Below are positions 34,461 to 42,735 of a stretch of 64,000 nucleotides of DNA, piece after piece. Numbering within the stretch: the first letter of the stretch is position 1; each line of letters begins with the position of its first letter. Made by a program: the position numbers and the translations under genes. Origin of the DNA: Glaciihabitans sp. dw_435 (GTDB lineage: Bacteria; Actinomycetota; Actinomycetes; Actinomycetales; Microbacteriaceae); assembly GCF_018449675.1 (NCBI RefSeq), contig NZ_JAAVUZ010000006.1, positions 1-64,000 on the forward strand. The letters are read 5' to 3'. The notes below the pieces were generated by a model. The model made no database searches. It saw only the letters and a program-made list of their open reading frames with translations, and was not told where the DNA came from.

Positions 34461-34541
34461 TTTGCCACCTAACTTGTCCGTTTGCCACCTAACTTGTCCG
34501 CCGTGACAGATTCGTGTCCGTTGTGCCACCTAAGTTGTCCG
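34461..34541 (+). repeat. Array of transposon-end repeats (putative TnsB-type binding sites)
   Basis: TTTGCCACCTAACTTGTCCG is present twice in perfect tandem (34461-34480, 34481-34500), and a third copy with one change (TGCCACCTAAGTTGTCCG) is at 34524-34541. The array lies about 105 bp ahead of the TnsA-like gene. Arrays of roughly 20-bp repeats at an end followed by tnsA are the hallmark of Tn7-like elements. The binding role is inferred. Confidence 0.7.
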
Positions 34542-34645
34542 CGACGCGCGAGTCGTTCGTCTATTTCTAAGAGCACCGGGCGTAGCGTTTTTGGTGTCAG
34601 GTTTACGTCGCCGGGAGGAAATCGCTCCGACCAAGGTGGTTTGAC

Positions 34646-35416
34646 GTGGCAGAACGAATCGCAGTCCTTCGTCGCAAGAGCTTGTCTGCGGCCGACGCCC
34701 CTCATTCCGCCTATCTGTTGAACGGGCATCAACACCAGATCGAATTCACCCAAGCTTCCCGGGTCGCTTTCGAGCACTGTGCACCCGTGCGGCAATTCCC
34801 GTCATGGCGAGGAAAGAGGAACTATTCGGGTTCCTACTGGTCGTCGACGAATAATTCGCACGTGGAATTCGAGTCGTTTTACGAACGAACCGCGTTGATG
34901 CAGTTCGACAGGGATTCGTCCGTCGTTGCCATCTCTAGCCAACCAATGTGGATTGTCTGGCCGTCTGGCAGCGAGCCGCGATCACACGCTCCCGACTTCT
35001 TCCTTCGGCACGCTAACGGTGACGGAGAAGTCATCGACGTTCGCCCAGAGAAGCGGATAGATGATGTCGCCGTACGAAGTTTCGACGCCACCCGCCGAAT
35101 GTGTGAGCTGGCGGGGCTCCGGTATCGAGTTGTATCTGACCTCGACGCGACTCTTGATCAGAACCTTCGGCTGCTCTCCCGATACCGAGATCGGCGATGG
35201 GCACCGCCATTAGAAGCCCTTGATCAGCTGATGACGCTCGCTGGTCAAACGCTGGCACTGCGGGCCCTTATTCAAGCTCTGTCGCGAAACGTTCAAGAGT
35301 CGCCCGCCGCTGGCTGGGTGTACTCGATGATCTGGGCGGGGACAGTAAATGTCGACTTGCGAAAACCCCTCGGACTGGACCAGGTCGTTCACGTTCCGGG
35401 TCGGACTCAATCATGA
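34646..35416 (+). CDS. TnsA-like heteromeric transposase endonuclease subunit
   Basis: A 256-residue protein with the TnsA PD-(D/E)xK nuclease layout: Glu in VEFESFYER (residues about 72-80), Asp in SHAPDFFLRH near 115 and the strand VIDVRPEKR near 130. A helical C-terminal part would contact the partner proteins. It starts at GTG 34646. In Tn7-like elements TnsA cuts the 5' ends while TnsB cuts the 3' ends. The TnsB-like gene overlaps by 4 nt but is broken, so this gene is probably stranded. Confidence 0.8.
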   Translation: MAERIAVLRRKSLSAADAPHSAYLLNGHQHQIEFTQASRVAFEHCAPVRQFPSWRGKRNYSGSYWSSTNNSHVEFESFYERTALMQFDRDSSVVAISSQPMWIVWPSGSEPRSHAPDFFLRHANGDGEVIDVRPEKRIDDVAVRSFDATRRMCELAGLRYRVVSDLDATLDQNLRLLSRYRDRRWAPPLEALDQLMTLAGQTLALRALIQALSRNVQESPAAGWVYSMIWAGTVNVDLRKPLGLDQVVHVPGRTQS

Positions 35417-36045
35417 AAATACGGGTGGGCGAGGAGGTCGTGATCGAGAACGTCCGCTATGTGGTCAGCGCCCTTTCCGCAGTCTCAGCCGCGTTGTGCC
35501 AGATCGACACTGGCGTCACGAAGGAGATCCTGATCTCAGAGCTTGTCCGACAACCCCTCCTGAAGGCAGAGACGGCCGCCCGGCACGCAAACGACGTCCG
35601 CGAAATCGCGATCCTGCAATACCTCGACGCTTCCACTCGGGCCGAAGCCGACTTCTGGCTCACACACCTGCGCGAGCTCGAGTCGAGGATCGAAGCAGGA
35701 GCCGACGCTTCCGAGGCAACCGTCACCAAGCTTGCCGAACTGGCAGCCCTTGGCCGCCCGATCACGGATCGAACCCTTCGACGGAAGCGGTACGCGCTAC
35801 GACAGAGCGGTATCGCGGGATTGATCGATCACCGCCAGCAACGCGTGGCCGGCGAGAGGCGACGAATCGACGAGCGGGTAGTTGCCGCATTGGCCGAAGT
35901 TATGGAATCTCAACGGAACGCGTCTACGGGGACCCGGACGCGGTTGATTGCGCTGACTGCTCAGATGCTCGCTCAACGGTTCGGCGTCGGAGAAGTTGAT
36001 TTGCCCCCGGCAGGTTGTCGTAGGACACAATTTCTCGTTTCGTAA
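35413..36045 (+). pseudogene. TnsB/TniA-like (Mu-type) transposase, truncated before the catalytic core
   Basis: The 210 residues match only the N-terminal part of such transposases: a short beta entry (KIRVGEEVVIENVRYVV), then helix-turn-helix units (GRPITDRTLRRKRYALRQSGIAGLIDHR) that read the end repeats. Family members continue for 400 or more residues with a DDE integrase core. Here similarity stops after QRFGVGEV, and a stop follows within about 16 codons. No DDE core and no TnsC or TniB ATPase follow. The element is an immobile remnant. Confidence 0.75.
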
Positions 36046-36131
36046 AGGCTGCTTGGCAGCCATAAGCAGACGCGAATCTATCCGCGTCTCAGTGTCTTGT
36101 GTGACGCCGAGTATCACTCTAGACCTTCAAT

Positions 36132-36145
36132 GTACTTTTGGGTAC
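36132..36145. promoter_or_regulatory. GTAC-half-site dyad before a TetR gene
   Basis: GTACTTTTGGGTAC lies 21 bp upstream of the TetR start at 36166. It shares the GTAC...GGGTAC pattern with the site at 39107-39119 upstream of the other TetR gene, which suggests related or cross-acting repressors. Confidence 0.45.
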
Positions 36146-36165
36146 TGGGGAGGTAGATTCGATGT

Positions 36166-36762
36166 ATGCCTACACAGCCTTTGAGCGTTCGAGCCGTCAG
36201 CCGGCACGCAGTTCGAGAGGAGCTTGCTCGGATCGCGTTCGATGAGTTCTGCGCCACAGGTTTCGACCAAGTCACCTTCGCGGACCTTGCCGGTGCAACC
36301 GGGGTGTCCCGGAGCACGTTCTTGCGGTATTTCGCGAATAAGGAAGACGTCGTGTTGTTCGTCTTCGATCCGATCGGCGACATCGTTGCCGAAGCCCTCA
36401 AAGCCAGGGGCGAAGAAGACAACGATTGGCTCGCCCTGCGGCAAGCTTTCGATCCGGCCATCCAGTTCCTTTTGGACGACCAAAAAGAGGTCATCGCGTT
36501 CTTGGATCTCATCCAAGCCACGCCAGCGCTTGGGGCTCGGTTCCGAGAGAAGCAATTCGAATGGCGACCAGAGGTCGCGCGAGAACTGGTTCGGGGCAAC
36601 TCGGATCAGAAAGCGTTGATTGCGGCACTCGTTCGAGTCGCAGCAGCATTCGAGTGCTTTTCCATCGCCCTTGACACGTGGCGCGAGCAAAAAGGCACAG
36701 AAGATCTCGCGGAATTGCTCGATGCCGCTTTCGGCGCTCTCCTGGTTCCAGGCGCGAACTAG
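36166..36762 (+). CDS. TetR-family transcriptional regulator
   Basis: A 198-residue repressor with helix-turn-helix QVTFADLAGATGVSRSTFLRYFANKED (residues about 36-62). GGAGGT precedes ATG 36166. The helical C-terminal domain has no recognisable ligand signature. It is convergent with the quinone-oxidoreductase operon, and a similar TetR gene sits at that operon's other end (39174). Confidence 0.92.
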   Translation: MPTQPLSVRAVSRHAVREELARIAFDEFCATGFDQVTFADLAGATGVSRSTFLRYFANKEDVVLFVFDPIGDIVAEALKARGEEDNDWLALRQAFDPAIQFLLDDQKEVIAFLDLIQATPALGARFREKQFEWRPEVARELVRGNSDQKALIAALVRVAAAFECFSIALDTWREQKGTEDLAELLDAAFGALLVPGAN

Positions 36763-36826
36763 GGCATTTCTGATAGCGGCCATTCGCCCTCAGAGCCCGC
36801 TGGCGCGAGTCCGAGGAAGGCATCCA

Positions 36827-37759
36827 TCATGGGATGGTGATGACGAGTTTTCCCGCGCTGGAGCTGTGGTCGCGTTCGAGTTCGATCAATGCCGGGATGG
36901 CGTCGGCAAGAGGGATAGTGCGGGCGATGTGGGTAGCGATCTCTCCCCGCCCCGCGGCGTCGGCGATGAGCTGTAGGTCGTTGCTGTTGGGTCGACCCAT
37001 GAATGCCGTGTAGGGGCCGGGCAGGATGCTGCGCGCGAATTTCACTGCCGAAGGGACAATGTCGATGATTCGCCCGCCGGGCTTGAGCATCCGGCGTGCG
37101 GCGGTGAAAGGCAGGGTCCCCGCAGTGTCGAAGACGACATCGTACCGACCGGTCAGGGGTGCGGAATCGAGATCGAAGGCGACGACCGTGTTAGCGCCCA
37201 GTTGGTAAGCGTCTGTTTCTGACCCAGACCTGCAGCTACCGGTCACGGATGCGCCGACACCGGTTGCGACCTGCACGGCTATTCGGCCGACTCCACCGAG
37301 ACAACCATTGATGAAAATGTCTTGTCCCGGCTGCAGCCTGCCGGCGTTGATAACGGCCTGGTAAGCAGTGAGCCCGACAACGGGCAGTGTGGCGGCTTGC
37401 GCAAAGGTGAGAGCGTCGGGCTTGTGGGCGACGGACTGCTCGTTTGCGATCACGAACTCCGCGAACGCTCCCGCTTGTTGCAGGCGCGCCGCCCCCAACA
37501 CTTCATCACCGATCTGGAGTCGGGTTACGCCCTCTCCGACCCGTTCGATGACCCCGGCGAAATCGTGGCCGACGCCGCGAGGGAACTTCCTTCCGGTCAT
37601 GGCCCGCATCTCGCCGTTGCGAATTTTCCAATCCATGGCGTTCGCGGCGGCCGCGCGCACTCGCACCAGCACCTGACCGCGTCCGGGGCTGGGGGTTTCC
37701 ACCTCTGCCAGCGCGAGCACGTCCGGTCCGCCGTAGCGGTTGTATTGCAGGCGTCTCAT
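36827..37759 (-). CDS. NADP-dependent zinc-free alcohol dehydrogenase / quinone oxidoreductase
   Basis: A 310-residue MDR-superfamily enzyme. The GroES-like N-domain contains GRKFPRGVGHDFAGVIERVG and the Rossmann loop is GCLGGVGRIAVQVA near residue 150. Zinc-ligand cysteines are missing, as in quinone reductases. ATG 37759 follows AGGAG. It is the last gene of a four-gene operon (SnoaL-like, DoxX, membrane protein, MDR) with ATGA overlaps. The likely job is detoxifying quinones or electrophiles. Confidence 0.92.
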   Translation of the reverse strand: MRRLQYNRYGGPDVLALAEVETPSPGRGQVLVRVRAAAANAMDWKIRNGEMRAMTGRKFPRGVGHDFAGVIERVGEGVTRLQIGDEVLGAARLQQAGAFAEFVIANEQSVAHKPDALTFAQAATLPVVGLTAYQAVINAGRLQPGQDIFINGCLGGVGRIAVQVATGVGASVTGSCRSGSETDAYQLGANTVVAFDLDSAPLTGRYDVVFDTAGTLPFTAARRMLKPGGRIIDIVPSAVKFARSILPGPYTAFMGRPNSNDLQLIADAAGRGEIATHIARTIPLADAIPALIELERDHSSSAGKLVITIP

Positions 37760-38232
37760 CGTGCTCTCCTGACAGTGTTCAGGCCGCGACGGGCCAGAGC
37801 GTAACCGGTACCGATGGCGGCCAGAATGGGGATCGTGTACCGCAACTGCGACCAGTTGTCTTTCGCGGGCGGGTCCACGCCCGCCGTCCCGGGGTAGAAG
37901 AATGCGGACAGCTGGCTTACCCAGTACACCGACGCGGACAGGGCGGCCGCGTCCAAGCCCACGCGCCCAGAGCCGGGCCGCCACAGGTTCACCAGCGTGG
38001 CTACCGACAGCACCACCCCGGAACTCATCGTCTGCGCGTTGTGAAACTTTGCGTGCGGTGGCCAGGAAGTGTTGTAGATGTGGGTCTCGTTGAAATCGAA
38101 CACGAATGGGCCGATCATCTGCGCCACAGCGGTCGCCGACATCACGGCCTTTCCTGCGAACGTGGACGTCGCCCCGGCGGCCGGCGCTCGACGCGAGGGG
38201 GCGAGAGCGAATCGTTGAGTTGCGCGCTTCAT
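37756..38232 (-). CDS. Membrane protein of unknown function (about 4 TM)
   Basis: A 158-residue protein with hydrophobic segments at about 25-45, 68-85, 95-115 and 130-150. A first loop is rich in His and aromatic residues (NETHIYNTSWPPHAKFHNAQ), which could bind metal or haem. No family is firmly recognised. It overlaps its neighbours by 4 nt on both sides and so belongs to the DoxX/quinone-oxidoreductase unit. Confidence 0.82.
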   Translation of the reverse strand: MKRATQRFALAPSRRAPAAGATSTFAGKAVMSATAVAQMIGPFVFDFNETHIYNTSWPPHAKFHNAQTMSSGVVLSVATLVNLWRPGSGRVGLDAAALSASVYWVSQLSAFFYPGTAGVDPPAKDNWSQLRYTIPILAAIGTGYALARRGLNTVRRAR

Positions 38233-38594
38233 GCGAGGACGACGAATCCGAGGATCGCGGTTACGAGTGGCAGCACGGTGAGTACGATCGCGACGCCGGG
38301 GGATTCTTTGCGACGGAGGTGCACGACGACGGCTCCAGCCATAACGACGGTCAGGCAGATGCCAGCGATCGGGCTGAGAATCATGGCGATACCTGTGAGT
38401 GGCGGCAGGATGAGGCCGAGAGCGCCGATGGCTTCGGCGAGGGCGATGAGCTTGACGTTGGCGGGTGAGAAGTCTTCGACCCATCCCATTCCTGCTGCTT
38501 TCAACGCGGGGACGGGACGTACGAGTTTCATGATGCCGGCGCCGAGGAAGGCGAACGCGGTGATACTGGCGATAATCCAGAAGGCGATGGTCAT
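38229..38594 (-). CDS. DoxX-family membrane protein
   Basis: A 121-residue protein with four membrane segments and the DoxX-like start FLGAGIMKLVRPVPALKAAG plus the central LAEAIGALGLILPPL. It is a paralogue of the DoxX protein at 41441-41788. DoxX-like proteins occur with redox-detoxification genes. The exact role is unsettled. It is coupled to the gene downstream by an ATGA overlap. Confidence 0.9.
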   Translation of the reverse strand: MTIAFWIIASITAFAFLGAGIMKLVRPVPALKAAGMGWVEDFSPANVKLIALAEAIGALGLILPPLTGIAMILSPIAGICLTVVMAGAVVVHLRRKESPGVAIVLTVLPLVTAILGFVVLA

Positions 38595-38668
38595 GGGCGT
38601 TTCTCCAGAAGAGGTGACACTGCGGTGAGGCGGAAAGGCCGGTAGTCCCCGGGCCGATGTTGCCGCGG

Positions 38669-39082
38669 CTAGGACGCGTCGGCGGGTCGAGGCGCGCGTG
38701 CCGGCGTGATGATGCGGTGGCTGATCCGCCAGTGCCCATCGTGGCGTCGAAGGGTATCGGCGTAGGTGACGGCGTGCGGGGAACCATCAGCCATGATCAT
38801 CAGGCCCTTGGACAGCGCGTCGGCCTCGTTGTCGCCCCTGCCGGTAACAACGATGTTCGTCACGAAATGTGCCAGCGGGGCGTGACCGCTCTGGGCCAGT
38901 CCTGCTGCTGCGGCGTGAATCGCGTCCATCCCCGTAAACGCTCCCATGCCCGACGCGGACATGTCGTAAACCGCGTCAGGGGTGAACAATTCCTCGAGAC
39001 GGTCCAGGTGGTTCTCGTCGGATATGTGAGCGTGCAGCGCGAGAGTTTCAGAGATCTCGTAGCGGTCGTCGGAACTCAACAT
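38669..39082 (-). CDS. SnoaL-like (NTF2-fold) protein
   Basis: A 137-residue protein with the NTF2-like pattern EISETLALHAHISDENHLDRLEELFTPDAVYDMS and a final RHDGHWRISHRIITP strand. It could be an isomerase/hydrolase or a small ligand-binding protein. ATG 39082 is the first gene of the operon and faces the TetR gene at 39174 across a short operator region. Confidence 0.88.
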   Translation of the reverse strand: MLSSDDRYEISETLALHAHISDENHLDRLEELFTPDAVYDMSASGMGAFTGMDAIHAAAAGLAQSGHAPLAHFVTNIVVTGRGDNEADALSKGLMIMADGSPHAVTYADTLRRHDGHWRISHRIITPARAPRPADAS

Positions 39083-39106
39083 GGTCTGATCCTTCGTTCA
39101 GTAAGT

Positions 39107-39153
39107 GGTACTGGGTACCGTAGCACACTCAATACCTACCGGGGATGGGTACC
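39107..39153. promoter_or_regulatory. GGTAC/GTACC operator sites between SnoaL-DoxX operon and TetR gene
   Basis: GGTACTGGGTACC (39107-39119) has perfect 5-bp arms around TGG, and a second GGTACC is at 39148-39153. Both lie in the 91-bp gap between divergent genes, as expected for the TetR protein at 39174. Confidence 0.65.
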
Positions 39154-39173
39154 TTTCTGTGTAGACTGAGGTC

Positions 39174-39770
39174 ATGTCTGACTTCGCTGCCGCACCCGAA
39201 TCGTTGACTGTGCGAAAGAAACGCCGTGCGCAGCAGAGCATTGTCGAGGCCGCCGAAGAACTCTTTAGCGCGCACGGCTTTGAGAACGTGTCCGTTACCG
39301 ACATCGCCGCTCGAGCCGAGGTCGGCCGCACCACGTTCTTCCGCTACTTCGGCGACAAAGCCGAAGTCGTTTTCGCCCACGAGCAACAGATGCTCGACAC
39401 AATTACCGAGATGGCGTCACGCAAGTCGGTCGAGACCGCCCGCACCCCAGCCGAAGCCATCGACCAGTTGCAGCCCATCGTGCTCGAACTCTGCACGAAG
39501 GCGAGCGCCAACGCCGCCGCATACGCCCTGCACTACGAACTGATCGCGAAACACCCCGAACTCCGGGCACGCGACGCTCTCAAAAACCAACTCATCGCAG
39601 ACACCCTCAGCCAACTTCTCGTTGCCCGAGGAACCGAAGAATCCGTCGCCATCTTCGCCGCCCAAATCGCCCTCGCCTGCGCTCAAACCGGACGACGGCA
39701 GACGAACAACCCGCACACCCTCGTCGCTGACACCCGCGCTGCATTCGAGCAAGTCCAACTGCGCGCATAA
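39174..39770 (+). CDS. TetR-family transcriptional regulator
   Basis: A 198-residue repressor with helix-turn-helix VSVTDIAARAEVGRTTFFRYFGDKAEV (residues about 38-65). The C-terminal domain is helical. It is divergent from the SnoaL-DoxX-MDR operon. The 213 bp between its stop and the HxlR gene hold no supportable gene. Confidence 0.93.
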   Translation: MSDFAAAPESLTVRKKRRAQQSIVEAAEELFSAHGFENVSVTDIAARAEVGRTTFFRYFGDKAEVVFAHEQQMLDTITEMASRKSVETARTPAEAIDQLQPIVLELCTKASANAAAYALHYELIAKHPELRARDALKNQLIADTLSQLLVARGTEESVAIFAAQIALACAQTGRRQTNNPHTLVADTRAAFEQVQLRA

Positions 39771-39983
39771 ACACGCCGCAAAAACTCGTTCAGCGTGCAG
39801 GCATTTTTCTCGCGGTCTGGAGCAGAACGAGCTCGCTGCGAATCGCATCGCTTTCTGGGGGAATTTTGCAGCGGTAAGCGCCGCTCGGGATGCCCGAGGG
39901 GCCCTTCAGCGTTGGGACTGCTTCAAGGTCAGCGACCACGCCACTTCACGCGTCTGTGTTGCGAGTCCATGAGGCGATCCTCT

Positions 39984-40352
39984 TCAACCGGGCAGGTCGG
40001 ATTCGGTCTCTCTGAACTCGACGATCGCTTCCCCGTTAGACCGCGCCCACTGTGTCAACATCACGATGGGTTCCTGGAGGCTCAGGCCGAGTTCGGTCAG
40101 ACTGTATTCAACACGGGGAGGGGCTTCGGCGAAAGCCTGTCTGGTGACGAGCCCGTTGGCTTGGAGGCGACGCAGGGTATGGGTGAGGACCTTGCGGGAT
40201 ATCCCACCGATGAGGGTGACGAGATCGCCGTGCCGTACGGGCCCGTCGCTCAGGGCGAAAAGGGTGACCACCGACCATTTGTCGGCGATGACCTCGATAG
40301 CCAGGCGTGCTGGGCAGTCGGCCAGAAAGACGCTGCCCGCGGTGATGCTCAT
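39984..40352 (-). CDS. HxlR-family transcriptional regulator
   Basis: A 122-residue winged-helix protein with the HxlR core: CPARLAIEVIADKWSVVTLFALSDGPVRHGDL, ISRKVLTHTLRRLQANGLV as recognition helix, and YSLTELG as wing. Cys13 at the N-terminus is the usual redox-sensing position in this family (QorR/HypR type). It is divergent from an LLM monooxygenase gene and likely senses electrophiles or oxidants. Confidence 0.93.
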   Translation of the reverse strand: MSITAGSVFLADCPARLAIEVIADKWSVVTLFALSDGPVRHGDLVTLIGGISRKVLTHTLRRLQANGLVTRQAFAEAPPRVEYSLTELGLSLQEPIVMLTQWARSNGEAIVEFRETESDLPG

Positions 40353-40370
40353 GCCATCACCGTAGCAAGG

Positions 40371-40396
40371 CGTTAGGTACCAATCGGTAACTAACG
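40371..40396. promoter_or_regulatory. Operator dyad between HxlR and LLM genes
   Basis: CGTTAG (40371-40376) and CTAACG (40391-40396) are perfect outer arms. GGTACC and GGTAAC sit inside. The dyad is 18 bp from the HxlR start and 19 bp from the LLM start, covering both promoters. Confidence 0.75.
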
Positions 40397-40415
40397 AATC
40401 TCTAGCGTCGATGTC

Positions 40416-41429
40416 ATGGAACTCGGCGTCTTTTCACTCACAGAACTCAGCCGCGGTGCGACGGTCTCTGACCGTGTCCGCGACATCATCGACTTCGGCA
40501 TTCACGCCGACGAGGTCGGCCTTGACGTCTACGGAATTGGTGAGCACCACACCCCGCGGTTCTCTGTCTCCTCCCCTGCCGTCGTCCTCGGGGCAATCGC
40601 AAGCCGCACGTCATCGATCACTCTCACCAGCACCGTCTCCGTGCTGAGCATTCTTGACCCGGTCCGCCTCTTTCAGGATTTTGCGCAACTGGACACGGTT
40701 TCGGGTGGCCGTGCCGAGATTACTGCCGGTCGCAGCGCCTACCGAGAGCCGTTCGACATCTTCGGTGTCCCGATGGACAAGTACGACGCGGTCTTCGAGG
40801 AAAAACTCGATCTCTTGCTCGCACTCCGCCAGAATCGCGAAGTCACCTGGGCGGGTCGGTTCCGGCCGCCGCTTGATCACGTCGCACTGGTCCCTCAACT
40901 GGATCGTCCCCTGCCCCTCCGCCTCGGTGTCGGTGGAACGCCGGCGAGTGCTGCCCGTGCCGGCCGCCTTGGACTGCCCATGACTCTCGCTTTCCTGCAC
41001 GGAACACCCGCTCAACTACTACCGGCCGTCGGCCTCTACCGACAAGCTGGCGAGCAGCACGGGCATGACCCGGCCGAGCTGGCTGTGGGCATCGTCAGTC
41101 ACATGTTCATCGGACCCACATCGCACGAGGCCCGCGACACGTTCTACCCCCACTACCGAACCTACGTCGCCGACGGCCGTGGGATCCAACTGGACAGGGA
41201 GACTTTCGACGAGATGGCGGGCCCGGACGGCCCCCTTGTTGTCGGAAGCGCCCACGAGGTAGCCGACAAACTCCTGCGGCTCGACGGCACGCTCGGACTT
41301 GACCGATTCATGGGCCAGGTCGATATCGGCGCTCTCCCGCGCGAAGCGGTCCTCGCCTCCATGGATCGCCTCGCGGCCGATGTCCTACCCGCCGTACAGC
41401 GCCAAGCACGCAATTCCACCACTAATTAA
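40416..41429 (+). CDS. LLM-class flavin-dependent oxidoreductase
   Basis: A 337-residue luciferase-like monooxygenase (ADEVGLDVYGIGEHHTPRF; TSTVSVLSILDPVRLFQDFAQLD; GGRAEITAGR). It is paralogous throughout to the LLM protein at 9367-10416, although the two are controlled by unrelated regulator families. It lies 11 bp upstream of a DoxX gene, with which it forms an operon. Confidence 0.93.
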   Translation: MELGVFSLTELSRGATVSDRVRDIIDFGIHADEVGLDVYGIGEHHTPRFSVSSPAVVLGAIASRTSSITLTSTVSVLSILDPVRLFQDFAQLDTVSGGRAEITAGRSAYREPFDIFGVPMDKYDAVFEEKLDLLLALRQNREVTWAGRFRPPLDHVALVPQLDRPLPLRLGVGGTPASAARAGRLGLPMTLAFLHGTPAQLLPAVGLYRQAGEQHGHDPAELAVGIVSHMFIGPTSHEARDTFYPHYRTYVADGRGIQLDRETFDEMAGPDGPLVVGSAHEVADKLLRLDGTLGLDRFMGQVDIGALPREAVLASMDRLAADVLPAVQRQARNSTTN

Positions 41430-41440
41430 GGAAACGATTC

Positions 41441-41788
41441 ATGCACATCGCCGCCCTCACCTTGTCCGTCCTCCTCGCCCTCGTCATGCTCGGTTCCGGG
41501 ATGATGAAACTAGTGCGAGCCCCGCGAATCGTCACGGCCATGGCAGCAGTACACGTGACGCCATCGCAGATGTCGGTACTGGGCATCGTGGAACTGCTCG
41601 CCACCGTCGGCCTCATCGCTGGGATCTGGTTGCCACCGATCGGTCTCGCCGCCGCCATCGGAACGGTCCTCTACTTCGCTGGGGCCATCCTCGCGCACCT
41701 GCGCGCTCACGATCCCGACCGTAATGGAGCTATCGCATTCCTTGCTCTGGCCGCGGCCACTCTCACGCTCATCGCGGTAGCCAGCTGA
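41441..41788 (+). CDS. DoxX-family membrane protein
   Basis: A 115-residue protein with four membrane helices and the family start LGSGMMKLVRAPRIVTAM. It is similar in layout to the DoxX protein at 38229-38594. AAGGA precedes ATG 41441. As in the other module, it accompanies an oxidoreductase under a stress-type regulator. Confidence 0.9.
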   Translation: MHIAALTLSVLLALVMLGSGMMKLVRAPRIVTAMAAVHVTPSQMSVLGIVELLATVGLIAGIWLPPIGLAAAIGTVLYFAGAILAHLRAHDPDRNGAIAFLALAAATLTLIAVAS

Positions 41789-42164
41789 CCATCAACCCGA
41801 CTCAGTATTAGAAGTGTCGTAGAAACGTAAGGCTTTCCGAGGCACTTAAAATTTCTCTCGAGCCGAGTTGAGAAGTGACTGATTTCCGGGGCGTGATTTG
41901 TCGCGGAAACGTGTCTTACCCCAAAGCTTCTTTGCTCGAACTCGAGGAATTTCTCGATCCTTCGATTTGGACTGGTTGGCTGTCACAGCTCTACCACCAT
42001 GCCCGCGAAACGGCGCGGCGAACAGGCCGGACTGCCGGGGATTTTCGATGACAGGCCAAGTGTCAATTGGACAAGTTGGCTGGCAAGGGACAGTCAGCCC
42101 CTGCCGGGCGGCGGCCCCGTGTGGTCCGATGTTGGTGTGGTTTAGTGCCAGAGACGGGAGCGAC
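41789..42164. other. Gene-free 376-bp spacer with possible decayed coding sequence
   Basis: No intact gene is supportable. In the + frame about 41957-42050 the translation reads WTGWLSQLYHHARETARRTGRTAG, which has coding-like composition, but it is short and has no start or family match. An AT-richer patch (41806-41890) precedes it. Confidence 0.3.
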
Positions 42165-42665
42165 ATGACCGAGACGACGACGTACAACGTTCACGTGATC
42201 CGCGAATTCGATGCGCCGATCGAGCGACTCTGGGAGGCCTGGACCGAGCCGGCGGACCTGCGTGCCTGGTGGGGCCCCGCCGGTTTCGAGTGCACCTGGG
42301 CGACGGCGGACGTGCGTCCCGGAGGACGCATCTTCGTGACAATGCGGGCCCCGGCGGAATATGGAGGCTTCGAGCAGCACAGCGTCTGGAACATCACCGA
42401 CGTGCAAGCGCCGGAGCGACTCGGCTACCTGTTCACCTTCACCGACGCCGACGGCAATCGCATCACCCCGGAGGAGGCCGGCGTCCCGGAAGGCATTCCT
42501 GACGGGGTCGAGCAGGAAGTGATGCTTGCCGACATTGGCGACGGACGCACACGGCTGGAAATGACCGAGTACGGCTACACCTCGGCGGAGAGCCGTGACC
42601 TCTCGCGGGAAGGCCTCGAGCAGTGCCTCGACAAGATGGCAGCCCTGGTCGAAGACACCGGGTGA
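42165..42665 (+). CDS. SRPBCC (AHSA1-like) ligand-binding protein
   Basis: A 166-residue START-fold protein with VIREFDAPIERLWEAWTEPADLRAWWGPAGFECTWATADVRPGG and HSVWNITDVQAPERL, the AHSA1/activator-of-Hsp90-like pattern seen in many actinobacterial small-molecule binding proteins. ATG 42165 has GGGAG upstream. A paralogue of the same fold is at 46033-46476. The ligand is unknown. Confidence 0.9.
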   Translation: MTETTTYNVHVIREFDAPIERLWEAWTEPADLRAWWGPAGFECTWATADVRPGGRIFVTMRAPAEYGGFEQHSVWNITDVQAPERLGYLFTFTDADGNRITPEEAGVPEGIPDGVEQEVMLADIGDGRTRLEMTEYGYTSAESRDLSREGLEQCLDKMAALVEDTG

Positions 42666-42735
42666 GCGCGCGTGCTGTCCGCGCCCACGCCGGTCACGTT
42701 TGCTATTGCACGGGCCGGGGTGGGAGAGTCAGCGG

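Noticed and set aside
34461-34541. Possible CRISPR array
   Set aside because: The repeats are directly abutting or irregularly spaced with no unique spacers, and no cas genes are present. Transposon-end sites explain them better.
34450-36035. Target-site duplication around the Tn7-like remnant
   Set aside because: No matching 5-bp flanks were found beside the GTGTCC left end and the GGACAC right candidate, so exact element boundaries are not claimed.
41846-42187. 113-codon minus-strand frame in the spacer before the SRPBCC gene
   Set aside because: It has no RBS and no family signature, and it runs into the start of the SRPBCC gene on the other strand.
42595-42735. Longer N-terminus for the phosphate transporter
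   Set aside because: The in-frame extension runs back through the SRPBCC gene and is not membrane-like. GTG 42736 has an RBS and fits the first helix.
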